Origin: Teichococcus aestuarii
GTDB taxonomy: Bacteria; Pseudomonadota; Alphaproteobacteria; Acetobacterales; Acetobacteraceae
Direction of reading: 5' to 3'
Assembly (NCBI RefSeq): GCF_003116135.1
Contig: NZ_PDOA01000013.1
Location: 1 to 64,000 of the forward strand
Length of the DNA: 64,000 nucleotides
The position numbers and the translations under genes were made by a program. Of this stretch, positions 1 to 7,908 are shown one piece after another (within the stretch, counting starts at the first letter, position 1; each line of letters opens with the position of its first letter). The notes beneath the pieces were generated by a model, which searched no databases, had not been told where the DNA came from, and saw only the letters and a program-made list of their open reading frames with translations.

Positions 1-46
1 GGGCCACCAAGCCGGAACTTAACAAACACACGGATACTCTCACCAC

Positions 47-123
<77 letters not shown>

Positions 124-153
124 AATCCTGATAAAAATCATGAGATTTCTGTT

Positions 154-176
154 CGCTTCTCCTATCGGAGAAAGCG
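154..176 (+). terminator. possible hairpin after the tRNA
   Basis: TTCTCC (157-162) pairs with GGAGAA (167-172) around a TATC loop, and CGC/GCG extends the stem past a bulged A. It lies 30 bases after the tRNA and could end the tRNA (or rRNA-tRNA) transcript. There is no clean U-run, so the call is weak. Confidence 0.3.
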
Positions 177-291
177 GGCGCAATCTTGTGCCCTTCCTCT
201 CCCTTGGGAAGCTGTTTACCGTCAAACTTGAACAAGACGGTGAACGGGGCGGACCTGCCCTGCTTCCGGCGCCGCACGCAGGGAGATTGTA

Positions 292-1641
292 TTGGGAATG
301 ATGGCTTACCGCCTCTCCAGACCCGTGGCGCCCATGCTGGCCCTCACCATGTCCATGACCTTGGCTGGTTGCGGCCTGACGATCGAGCGGGCGGCCGAAA
401 TCGAGCAGCGCCAGCAAGCCTTGGCCGCTGCGGAGGCACGGGCCGCAGCGCTGGACCAGCGCGTCGCGGAGATGGAAAAAACCCTCGCCGATCAGCGTCA
501 GGCCCAGCAGGATCTTACCTCACTGACCGAGCAGCTGGCCCAGGCCCGCAGCGCCCGCAGCGCGGCGGAGCAGGCCCGTAGCGCGGCCGCCCGTCGGGCT
601 GCCGCCATTCGCGCCGAGATTACGGCCGGCGAGCAGCGCCTCGGCACATTGTCGCGCGGCAGCGAAGGCGAGAATGAGCGGCTGCAGCGGTTGAGCACGG
701 AGCGGAGCCAGGCTGAGGCAACTCTGGCGTCTCGCCAGCAGGCCTTGCGTGAAGCCGAAGCACAGCTTCAGCAGACGCGGCAGGCTGCCACGTCCGCCGA
801 AGGAGAGCTGACCAGCCGCACGGCTGCGGTGGCCGAAGCCCGTGCGCGCCTTCAGGAAGCCACCCAGGCCACCGAGCAGGCCAATTCCCGGCTGCAGGGG
901 CTGGAGCGCCGCTGGGCTGAACTGACGGGCCGCTCGCAGCAGGAAGAGGCCCGCCTGGCCACCCTGCGGCAGAATCTCACCAATGAAGAGGCTGCCCTGA
1001 CGCGCCAGCGCGCGGAGGCTCAGCGGCTGCAGGACGAACTTGCCCGGCAGACAGCCGCGCGAGATGCGGCCACGGCTTCTGTCGCCAGCCTGAACAGCCG
1101 CCGCACCGAACTCGACAACGCCATCCGCAACGCCGAGACCCAGCTTACCGGCCTGCGCCAGCAGGCTTCCACCGAGCAGCGCCGGCTGGACGAGATTCGC
1201 AGCGCGGCCGAAGCAGCGGCTCGCACCAGCGCGGAGCATGATCGCCAGCGTGCCGAGGCGGAGCGCCAGTTGCGCGGTATCCAGAGCGAGCTGGAGACCG
1301 CGGAGGCAGCCTTGGCCGCCCGCAATTCCGCCGTGGCTGAAGCTGAAACCCGTCTGGCGCAGGCCCGTAGCGAGACAGACCGCAACAATGCCGCACTGCG
1401 CGGCCTGCAGGAGGAAGCCTCCCGCCTGACCGCCGCCAACGAGGCCTTGCGCCGCGAAGGCGGCGAGCTCGAACAGCGTCGCCAACGCCTGGCTGAGCAG
1501 GTGCAATCCGCCGAGCAGCGGCTGCGCAGCCTGGAAAGCACCGTCGAAACGGTCCAGCCGCGTCCCGTCTCTCCGCAGATCTCTCCCGCGCCTGCGCCGG
1601 AGACGCCCGCTCCGGCCGAGGTTCCTGCGGCACCCCGCTGA
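292..1641 (+). CDS. coiled-coil lipoprotein, function unknown
   Basis: A 449-aa protein with a lipoprotein signal peptide: a hydrophobic stretch ending in the lipobox LAGC, with the lipidated Cys at residue 27. From about residue 33 to 415 it is almost wholly Ala/Glu/Gln/Arg-rich heptad sequence, so a long coiled coil is expected, followed by a Pro/Ala tail. The start is TTG at 292, six bases after GGGAG (281-285); ATG at 298 or 301 would only shorten the signal peptide. Glycine after the Cys argues against inner-membrane retention, so an outer-membrane-anchored periplasmic rod is likely. No enzyme motif is visible. A 10-bp hairpin follows the stop. It could be a cell-envelope spacer or tether, but the sequence does not say which. 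Confidence 0.85.
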   Translation: MGMMAYRLSRPVAPMLALTMSMTLAGCGLTIERAAEIEQRQQALAAAEARAAALDQRVAEMEKTLADQRQAQQDLTSLTEQLAQARSARSAAEQARSAAARRAAAIRAEITAGEQRLGTLSRGSEGENERLQRLSTERSQAEATLASRQQALREAEAQLQQTRQAATSAEGELTSRTAAVAEARARLQEATQATEQANSRLQGLERRWAELTGRSQQEEARLATLRQNLTNEEAALTRQRAEAQRLQDELARQTAARDAATASVASLNSRRTELDNAIRNAETQLTGLRQQASTEQRRLDEIRSAAEAAARTSAEHDRQRAEAERQLRGIQSELETAEAALAARNSAVAEAETRLAQARSETDRNNAALRGLQEEASRLTAANEALRREGGELEQRRQRLAEQVQSAEQRLRSLESTVETVQPRPVSPQISPAPAPETPAPAEVPAAPR

Positions 1642-1649
1642 CACGATAT

Positions 1650-1682
1650 CCTGCCGGCCACACGCAGCCTGCGGCCGGCAGG
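1650..1682 (+). terminator. hairpin after lipoprotein gene
   Basis: CCTGCCGGCC (1650-1659) pairs perfectly with GGCCGGCAGG (1673-1682), starting 8 bases after the lipoprotein stop. The downstream sequence is moderately pyrimidine-rich, not a strict U-run. It probably acts as a terminator. Confidence 0.6.
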
Positions 1683-2163
1683 CCGATGCTTCTCTTCTGT
1701 CCGCGCCGCACACAGTTCATGCCAGCTCAAGCTGTGGCGGCATGGCCGGCTGCACGAGATCGTGCGGGATTGTGGCGCCTCCTTCGCTCTCCCGTCTGCG
1801 ACCATCATCGGAATGCGTGGTTTATCTCACGTCGGATTGGCCTTGCCCTGACCGGCAAGGCTGTCCGGTGCCGGAGGGTCCATGTTCCGCAGTGCGTTCG
1901 AGACCGCGACCAGGATTCCTGGAGCCTGCAGTGCCAGGGCCGGATCGGTTGCGGTCGCAGGGGTTCCTGGCAATCTGACCGGGCCCCTCCGGCGCGCCAG
2001 AGACCGGGTATGCCGTACCTCTGCCTTATCCGAGGAGAGCATCGGCACTTCGGCCGTCTCCCCGATCGCTTGAAGCAAGCGCGAGGATTTTTCCCGTTCC
2101 CCGGATTGTCTCACGTTGGCCTGTCCGGCCTTTCCACGCAGCACACACCAGCCCGGAGGCACC
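1683..2163. other. intergenic stretch, no gene seen
   Basis: About 480 bases between the lipoprotein terminator and the small membrane-protein gene. The reading frames here have no ribosome site, no recognisable protein and poor codon bias. No tRNA, repeat or clear promoter was recognised. Its last bases hold the GGAGG (2155-2159) used by the next gene. Confidence 0.5.
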
Positions 2164-2310
2164 ATGACCATGATGAATTCCGCACTCATTCCTCTGGCCG
2201 TGATCATTGTCGTCGCCGTTGTCCTTCTCGGCCTTAACCATGCCGAGTTCCGGGCGGTGTTCCGCCGCCGGCGAAATCCGCCGCAGGCGCAGAACGACAA
2301 GGCCAAGTAG
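2164..2310 (+). CDS. small single-span membrane protein
   Basis: A 48-aa protein: a short polar start, one hydrophobic helix (about residues 6-22, rich in Val/Ile/Leu), then a very basic cytoplasmic tail with four Arg in a row and a polar Gln/Asn/Lys end. A perfect GGAGG (2155-2159) stands 4 bases before ATG 2164, so that start is preferred over an in-frame upstream ATG at 2116. The positive-inside rule puts the C-terminus in the cytoplasm. No family was recognised. It is free-standing, 167 bases ahead of the glycan cluster and on the same strand. Confidence 0.7.
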   Translation: MTMMNSALIPLAVIIVVAVVLLGLNHAEFRAVFRRRRNPPQAQNDKAK

Positions 2311-2477
2311 CGTACAACCTTGCCTCTCAACGCGGAGGCTCATCGCAGAAAGGCTGGAACCTTTCAGCAGGGGCGCGGCTATGCCAACCGGTAGAGCGGC
2401 TTGGCGGCATGAGGCCTGGCCGGAGTCTCTTGGCTTGCCGAGCCGCCTGGGAATCCGAGCCGAGGTTGAACCGACGC

Positions 2478-3635
2478 ATGGTCGCCGATGCCACGCCTGC
2501 CTTGTTCCGCAGCTTTTTTCTCGGCGGATTTGAATGTTCCACGCACCGCCGGCGCGACGGCCGAAGGCTGGATCTTCTCGCCGGGACCAGACACGACAGG
2601 CTGGCTGCCGCCGACTACCAGGCTCTGCGCGAGCACGGCATCGCCGCCGCGCGCGATGGTCTGAGATGGCACCTGATCGAACAGGCACCCGGCGAATACG
2701 ATTGGTCCAGCGTCCTGCCGATGCTGCGAGCGGCAGAGACAGCCGGCGTGCAGGTGATCTGGGACCTTTGCCACTATGGCTGGCCGGATGATCTCGACAT
2801 CTGGTCGCCCGCCTTTGTCGAGCGCTTCGCGGCCTTTGCCGCCGCCGCGGCTCGGCTGGTGCGGGAGGAAACGGTAGCGGCGCCCTTTTACTGCCCGATC
2901 AACGAAATCTCTTTCTGGTCCTGGGCCGGGGGGGAGATGGGGCGCATCAATCCCGGCGCGCGGAGACAGGGTGGTGCGCTGAAGCGCCAGCTGGTGCGGG
3001 CCGCCATCGCCGCCATCCGGGCCATCCGCGCAGAGGACCCCCGGGCCCGCTTCATCACCGCCGAGCCGCTGATCCATGTCGTGGCGGGCACCAAACGCGC
3101 GGCGCGCCATGCAGAGACCTACCGCCTCTTCCAGTTCGAGGCGGTTGATCTGCTGAGCGGCAGGGCAGAGCCGGAGCTGGGCGGCGCTGCCGACCTGATC
3201 GACATCATCGGCGTCAACTACTACCCCGACAACCAGTGGTACCATGGCGGCCCGACCGTGCCGCTTGGGCACCATGCCTACCGCCCGCTCTCCGACATGC
3301 TCGCCGAGGCGCATCGGCGCTATGGCCGGCCGCTGCTGATCGCCGAGACGGGCGCGGAAGGATCGGCGCGGGCAGCGTGGCTGCACTATGTCTGCGCCGA
3401 GGTTGAGGCCGCGCGGGCGGCGGGGGTGCCCGTCGGCGGGCTCTGCCTCTACCCGGTGCTGGACTATCCCGGCTGGGACAATGGGCGCATCTGCCAGGCC
3501 GGGCTGTTCTCCATGGCTGGTCCCGCGGGGGAGAGGGCCGTGTTCCCGCCCCTGGCGCAGGAGTTGCGGCGCCAGCAGGAGTCCATGGGCCGGAAGTCCG
3601 AACATTCGCCGTCGCCCGATCCGGTGTTTTCATGA
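2478..3635 (+). CDS. family 1-like glycoside hydrolase
   Basis: A 385-aa TIM-barrel-type protein resembling glycoside hydrolase family 1 (beta-glucosidase group). The acid/base Glu sits in an INE motif (E143, compare TFNEP), and the likely nucleophile is E290 in IAETG (compare ITENG). It has no signal peptide, so it should act in the cytoplasm. The start at ATG 2478, ten residues before the conserved FFLGGFE segment, is preferred to an upstream ATG at 2409; GAGG at 2462-2465 is a possible ribosome site. Its stop overlaps the ABC exporter start by four bases (ATGA), tying it to the glycan cluster. It is shorter than classical GH1 enzymes (about 450 aa). A role in trimming or transferring sugars on an exported glycan is inference. 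Confidence 0.72.
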   Translation: MVADATPALFRSFFLGGFECSTHRRRDGRRLDLLAGTRHDRLAAADYQALREHGIAAARDGLRWHLIEQAPGEYDWSSVLPMLRAAETAGVQVIWDLCHYGWPDDLDIWSPAFVERFAAFAAAAARLVREETVAAPFYCPINEISFWSWAGGEMGRINPGARRQGGALKRQLVRAAIAAIRAIRAEDPRARFITAEPLIHVVAGTKRAARHAETYRLFQFEAVDLLSGRAEPELGGAADLIDIIGVNYYPDNQWYHGGPTVPLGHHAYRPLSDMLAEAHRRYGRPLLIAETGAEGSARAAWLHYVCAEVEAARAAGVPVGGLCLYPVLDYPGWDNGRICQAGLFSMAGPAGERAVFPPLAQELRRQQESMGRKSEHSPSPDPVFS

Positions 3636-5452
3636 CGGGAGGCCCTGCGGACAAGATTCCCGAGGATGATGCCCGACGGCCGGCATACCTGCGTGCGCCC
3701 GGCGCCTTCATCCTGCGCTACCTGCGGGGCCGGCCGCTGCATTTCGCCGGATTGTTCATCATGGTCCTCGGCGCGGCATCCTGCGCCATCGGCCTGCAAT
3801 ACGTGACGAAGCTTCTGGTCGATGCCATGGCCGGCCCGCGCGAGGCCGTCGCCATCTGGACAACGGTGGCATTCTTCCTGGCGCTGATCGCCCTGGAGAG
3901 CATCCTGTGGCGGCTCAGCGGCTGGCTTGGCTGCCGCACCACCGTGGGCATCGGCGTCGATGTCCGCCTCGATCTGTTCGACTACCTGAACGGCCAGCCC
4001 ATGCGCTACTTCGCCGAGAACCGGGCGGGTGCGCTGGGCCAACGCATCACAGCCACTGCCGGGAACTTCGGTGCGCTGGTCAACACCGTCGTCTGGCGGG
4101 TGCTGCCGCCCTGCGTGGATTTCGCCGGAGCGCTGCTGGTGTTCAGCCTGGTGGACTGGCGGATGGCGGTGGTGCTCGGCGGCTTCGTGGTTCTCATCAC
4201 GGCCGGGCTGATCCTGTTCGGCGAGCGCGGGCGGCCCCTGCACCGCCGCTATGCCCAGAAGGGCGGCGAGGTGGCGGGCGAGCTGGTCGACGTCATCGGC
4301 AACATGTGGGCGGTGAAGGCGTTCTCGGCCCGGGCGCGGGAGCGTGCCCGGCTGGCCGCCGGCTTCACCGTCGAGGCGGAGGCGCAGCGTGCCTCCTGGA
4401 TGTACACGGAATGGGCCCGGCTGCTGCACGACGTGGCGTTGCTGGCCATGGCGGGATCGATGCTGTCCTGGGCGGTGACGCTGTGGAGCGACGGCCGCAT
4501 CACGCCGGGCGACGTGGTGCTGATCAGCACGCTGACCTTCCGCATCCTGCACGGCTCGCGCGAGATGGCGCTGTCGCTGGTCGACATGGCGCAGCAATTC
4601 GGCTTCATCGAGGACACCCTGCACGTCATCGCCCAGCCACAGACGGTGCGCGATGCTCCGCAGGCGCAGCCTTTGCGTGCGGGAGAGGGAAGGGTGGAGT
4701 TCCGCGATGTGCATTTCTCCTACGGAGATGCGCGCGAGGCGGTCGATGGCCTGACCCTCTCCATTCCCGCAGGCCAGAAGCTCGGCATCGTGGGCCCGTC
4801 GGGCGCCGGCAAATCCACCCTGATCCATCTGCTGCAACGTCTCTACGACGTGCAGCAGGGCGAGATCCTGATCGACGGGCAGGCCATCCGCGCGGTGACG
4901 CAGGACAGCCTGCGGGCAGCTCTGGCGGTGGTGCCGCAGGAGATCCTGCTTTTCCACCGCTCGGTGCGGGACAACATCCGCTTCGCGCGGCCTGACGCCA
5001 GCGAGGCCGAATTGCGGGCCGCCGCGCAAGCCGCCTGCTGCGATGGCTTCATCCGCCATCTTCCGCAGGGCTACGACACGCTTGTGGGGGAGCGGGGCGC
5101 GAAGCTGTCTGGCGGGCAGCGGCAGCGCATCGGCCTGGCGCGGGCCTTTCTGAAGCAGGCTCCCATCATCATCCTGGACGAGGCGACGTCGGCGCTCGAC
5201 ACGGAATCCGAGATCGAGGTCCAGCGCGCGCTGGTGCGGATGGGGCGGGCGCGGACCGTCATCTCCGTGGCGCACCGCCTTTCCACGCTGAGCAGCTTCG
5301 ACCGCGTCATCGTCATCCAGGGCGGCCGCATCGTCGAGGACGGGGCACCGGTGCTGCTGCGCGCGCAGGGGGGGCTGTTCCAGCGCATGTGGCGGCTGCA
5401 GGCAGAGGGGCTGTCGCTGGAGGAGGTGGACTGCTTGTCGATAATTCCTTGA
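3632..5452 (+). CDS. ABC exporter, fused permease and ATPase
   Basis: A 606-aa half-transporter with an N-terminal six-helix membrane domain (about residues 35-330) followed by an ATP-binding domain. Walker A is GPSGAGKST at 388-396, the signature LSGGQ at 492-496, and Walker B ends in D516-E517 followed by the A-[ST]-SALD stretch; the H-loop is AHRLS. This is the architecture of MsbA-type exporters working as dimers. It overlaps the preceding hydrolase gene by four bases and lies 86 bases ahead of a glycosyltransferase, so export of a lipid-linked or small glycan is a reasonable guess. The substrate cannot be told from sequence. Confidence 0.85.
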   Translation: MTGGPADKIPEDDARRPAYLRAPGAFILRYLRGRPLHFAGLFIMVLGAASCAIGLQYVTKLLVDAMAGPREAVAIWTTVAFFLALIALESILWRLSGWLGCRTTVGIGVDVRLDLFDYLNGQPMRYFAENRAGALGQRITATAGNFGALVNTVVWRVLPPCVDFAGALLVFSLVDWRMAVVLGGFVVLITAGLILFGERGRPLHRRYAQKGGEVAGELVDVIGNMWAVKAFSARARERARLAAGFTVEAEAQRASWMYTEWARLLHDVALLAMAGSMLSWAVTLWSDGRITPGDVVLISTLTFRILHGSREMALSLVDMAQQFGFIEDTLHVIAQPQTVRDAPQAQPLRAGEGRVEFRDVHFSYGDAREAVDGLTLSIPAGQKLGIVGPSGAGKSTLIHLLQRLYDVQQGEILIDGQAIRAVTQDSLRAALAVVPQEILLFHRSVRDNIRFARPDASEAELRAAAQAACCDGFIRHLPQGYDTLVGERGAKLSGGQRQRIGLARAFLKQAPIIILDEATSALDTESEIEVQRALVRMGRARTVISVAHRLSTLSSFDRVIVIQGGRIVEDGAPVLLRAQGGLFQRMWRLQAEGLSLEEVDCLSIIP

Positions 5453-5538
5453 AAGAAATGAGGCCGGGGCAGGAACCGGGGCCATAGGAGCGGGTTGCGG
5501 AGTGGTTCCGTTCCGCCCTTGCCAAGAGAGCCCCCCGC

Positions 5539-6759
5539 ATGACCGCTGAGAATTCCGCTCCCGCCAAGAATCCATGGTCTGGTGGCAAGGCTCGTCCCCT
5601 GCTGGTCTGCTTCTCGCATCTGCGCTGGAATTTCGTGCAGCAGCGGCCGCAGCATTTGCTCAACCGCGCGGTTGCCGACCATCTCGTCATCTACTTCGAG
5701 GAACCTGTCTGGGAAGAAGGGCTGGAGACGGCACGGCTGGATATCCACGCGCAGCCGAGTGGCGTGCGGGTGGCGGTGCCGGTGCTGCCGGCCGGCCTCG
5801 GCGGCGACCAGGCCATCGAAGCGCAGCGCGGAATGCTCGACGAAGTTCTGGACGCGCATGCGGGCCAGGAGACGATCTTCTGGTACTATACCCCGATGGC
5901 GCTGCAGTTTGCCGGGCACCGCGAGCCGGACCTTTGCGTCTATGACTGCATGGATGAGCTCTCCGCCTTCCGTGGCGCGCCTCCGGAACTCGTCGCGCTC
6001 GAAGCCCGGCTGTTCGATCTGGCCGATCTGGTGTTCGCCGGCGGGCAGAGCCTTTACGAGGCGAAGCGCTCCCGCCATCCGAGCGTGCAGGTGTTCCCCA
6101 GCAGCATCGACAAGGCGCATTTCATCCGGGCGCGGCAGCCGGGCCGGCAGGATCCTGCCGACCAGCGCGACATCCCGCATCCGCGGATCGGCTTCTTCGG
6201 CGTCATAGATGAAAGGATGGATACGGCACTGGTCGCGCGCGTGGCCGCGCTGCGGCCGGAGTGGCACTTCGTGATGCTGGGCCCCGTGGTGAAGATCGAC
6301 CCGGCGAGCCTGCCGCGCCTGCCGAACCTGCACTGGCTGGGCAGCAAATCCTATCAGGAGCTGCCCGCCTACCTGGCCGGATGGGATGCGGGGCTGATGC
6401 CCTTCGCGCTGAACGAGACCACCCGCTACATCAGCCCCACCAAGACGCCGGAATTCCTGGCCGCCGGCATCCCTCTCGTCTCGACCGCGGTGCGCGACGT
6501 GCAGCGCCCCTATGGTGCGCTGGGCCTGGTCGGGATCGCTGCGGGCGAGGCCGCGACGGTGCAGGCGCTGGAAGCCGCCATGTCCAGGCCCCGTGGGCCC
6601 TGGCTGGCCTCTGTCGATCGCTATCTCGCGGATCTGTCCTGGGATGCGACCTGGGGTGCGATGCACCAGCTGATGCGGCAGCGCGCCGAGCGCTCCCTTC
6701 CCATGGCCGTCACCGCCTCCGACCCGGCGGCCGGCACGGGGAGGCGGGTCCATGTTTGA
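5539..6759 (+). CDS. glycosyltransferase, GT-B type
   Basis: A 406-aa cytoplasmic protein with a GT-B layout: an N-terminal half beginning LLVCFSHLRW and a C-terminal half carrying the donor-binding segment SPTKTPEFLAAGIP, typical of family 1/4 glycosyltransferases. It has no signal peptide. Its end overlaps the UDP-galactopyranose mutase start by eight bases, so the two are probably translated together. The neighbour makes UDP-galactofuranose, so this enzyme may be the galactofuranosyltransferase of the cluster; that is inference from position only. Confidence 0.8.
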   Translation: MTAENSAPAKNPWSGGKARPLLVCFSHLRWNFVQQRPQHLLNRAVADHLVIYFEEPVWEEGLETARLDIHAQPSGVRVAVPVLPAGLGGDQAIEAQRGMLDEVLDAHAGQETIFWYYTPMALQFAGHREPDLCVYDCMDELSAFRGAPPELVALEARLFDLADLVFAGGQSLYEAKRSRHPSVQVFPSSIDKAHFIRARQPGRQDPADQRDIPHPRIGFFGVIDERMDTALVARVAALRPEWHFVMLGPVVKIDPASLPRLPNLHWLGSKSYQELPAYLAGWDAGLMPFALNETTRYISPTKTPEFLAAGIPLVSTAVRDVQRPYGALGLVGIAAGEAATVQALEAAMSRPRGPWLASVDRYLADLSWDATWGAMHQLMRQRAERSLPMAVTASDPAAGTGRRVHV

Positions 6760-7897
6760 CTGGCTCATCGTCGGCGCCGGCTTCGCCGGCAGCGTGCTGG
6801 CCGAGCGCCTTGCCTCGCAGCGTGGCGACAAGGTGCTGGTGATCGACAAGCGCAGCCACATTGCCGGCAACGCCTATGACCGCCATGACGCGGCCGGCAT
6901 CCTGATGCACCAGTACGGCCCGCATATCTTCCATACCAACTCGCAGGCCGTCTTCGACCATCTCTCGGCCTTCACCGAGTGGCGCCCCTACGAGCACCGC
7001 GTGCTGGCGCATGTGGACGGGCAGCTCCTGCCGATCCCGATCAACCGCACCACCATCAACAGCCTCTACGGCAAATCCTTCACCACCGAGGCGGAGACCG
7101 AGGCCTTCCTGCAAACCCTCGCCGAGCCGGTGGACGAGATCCGCACCTCCGAGGATGTGGTCGTCAGCCGTGTCGGGCGCGAGCTCTACGAGAGATTCTT
7201 CCGTGGCTACACCCGCAAGCAGTGGGGGGTCGATCCGTCGGAGCTGGACAAATCCGTCACGGCGCGGGTGCCGACGCGGGTCAATGACGATGACCGCTAT
7301 TTCGGCGATCGCTACCAGTTCATGCCGGCCGCCGGCTATACCCGCATGTTCGAGCGGATGCTGGACCACCCTCGCATCACCGTCATGCTGAGCACGAACT
7401 TCGCCGATGTGCGCAAGCACATTCCGCACCGTCGTCTGATCTTCACCGGCCCGGTCGATGAGTACTACGACTTCCGGTACGGCCGGCTGCCCTACCGCTC
7501 GCTGCGCTTCGAGCATGTGACGCTGGACAAGCCATGGCACCAACCCGTGGGCGTGGTGAACTACCCGCAGACCGAGGATTACACCCGTGTCACCGAATAC
7601 AAGCACCTGACTGGCCAGGAGCATCCGAAAACCAGCCTGACCTACGAGCGCTCCGCCGCAGAGGGCGAGCCCTATTACCCCGTGCCGCGCCCTGAGAATG
7701 CGCTGCTGTACAAGCGGTACGAGGCGCTCGCCGATGCGGAGCGGGATGTCTGGTTCGTCGGCCGGCTCGCGACCTACCGCTACTACAACATGGACCAGGT
7801 TGTGGGTCAGGCGCTGTCCACCTTCCGCCGGATCGAGGAGGCGTTGCCTGTTCCGCCGGCGGGCCGTCAGGTCGGGATGGCGGCTGCGGCTCCCTGA
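6752..7897 (+). CDS. glf: UDP-galactopyranose mutase
   Basis: A 381-aa flavoenzyme converting UDP-galactopyranose to UDP-galactofuranose. The N-terminus has the FAD-binding VGAGFAGS motif, followed by the family segments RSHIAGNAYD, YGPHIFHT and KSFTTE; the C-terminal part contains the LATYRYYNMDQV stretch that lines the flavin site. Length agrees with bacterial Glf (about 370-390 aa). It lies inside a cluster with a glycosyltransferase, an ABC exporter and two GH1-type proteins, so the cell probably makes a galactofuranose-containing glycan. The ATG start overlaps the upstream gene by eight bases. Confidence 0.95.
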   Translation: MFDWLIVGAGFAGSVLAERLASQRGDKVLVIDKRSHIAGNAYDRHDAAGILMHQYGPHIFHTNSQAVFDHLSAFTEWRPYEHRVLAHVDGQLLPIPINRTTINSLYGKSFTTEAETEAFLQTLAEPVDEIRTSEDVVVSRVGRELYERFFRGYTRKQWGVDPSELDKSVTARVPTRVNDDDRYFGDRYQFMPAAGYTRMFERMLDHPRITVMLSTNFADVRKHIPHRRLIFTGPVDEYYDFRYGRLPYRSLRFEHVTLDKPWHQPVGVVNYPQTEDYTRVTEYKHLTGQEHPKTSLTYERSAAEGEPYYPVPRPENALLYKRYEALADAERDVWFVGRLATYRYYNMDQVVGQALSTFRRIEEALPVPPAGRQVGMAAAAP

Positions 7898-7908
7898 GGA
7901 CGCCCGGC

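Noticed and set aside
1686-2237. A 183-codon plus-strand frame upstream of the small membrane protein
   Set aside because: No ribosome site and no protein-like composition; it overlaps the better supported 48-codon gene in another frame.
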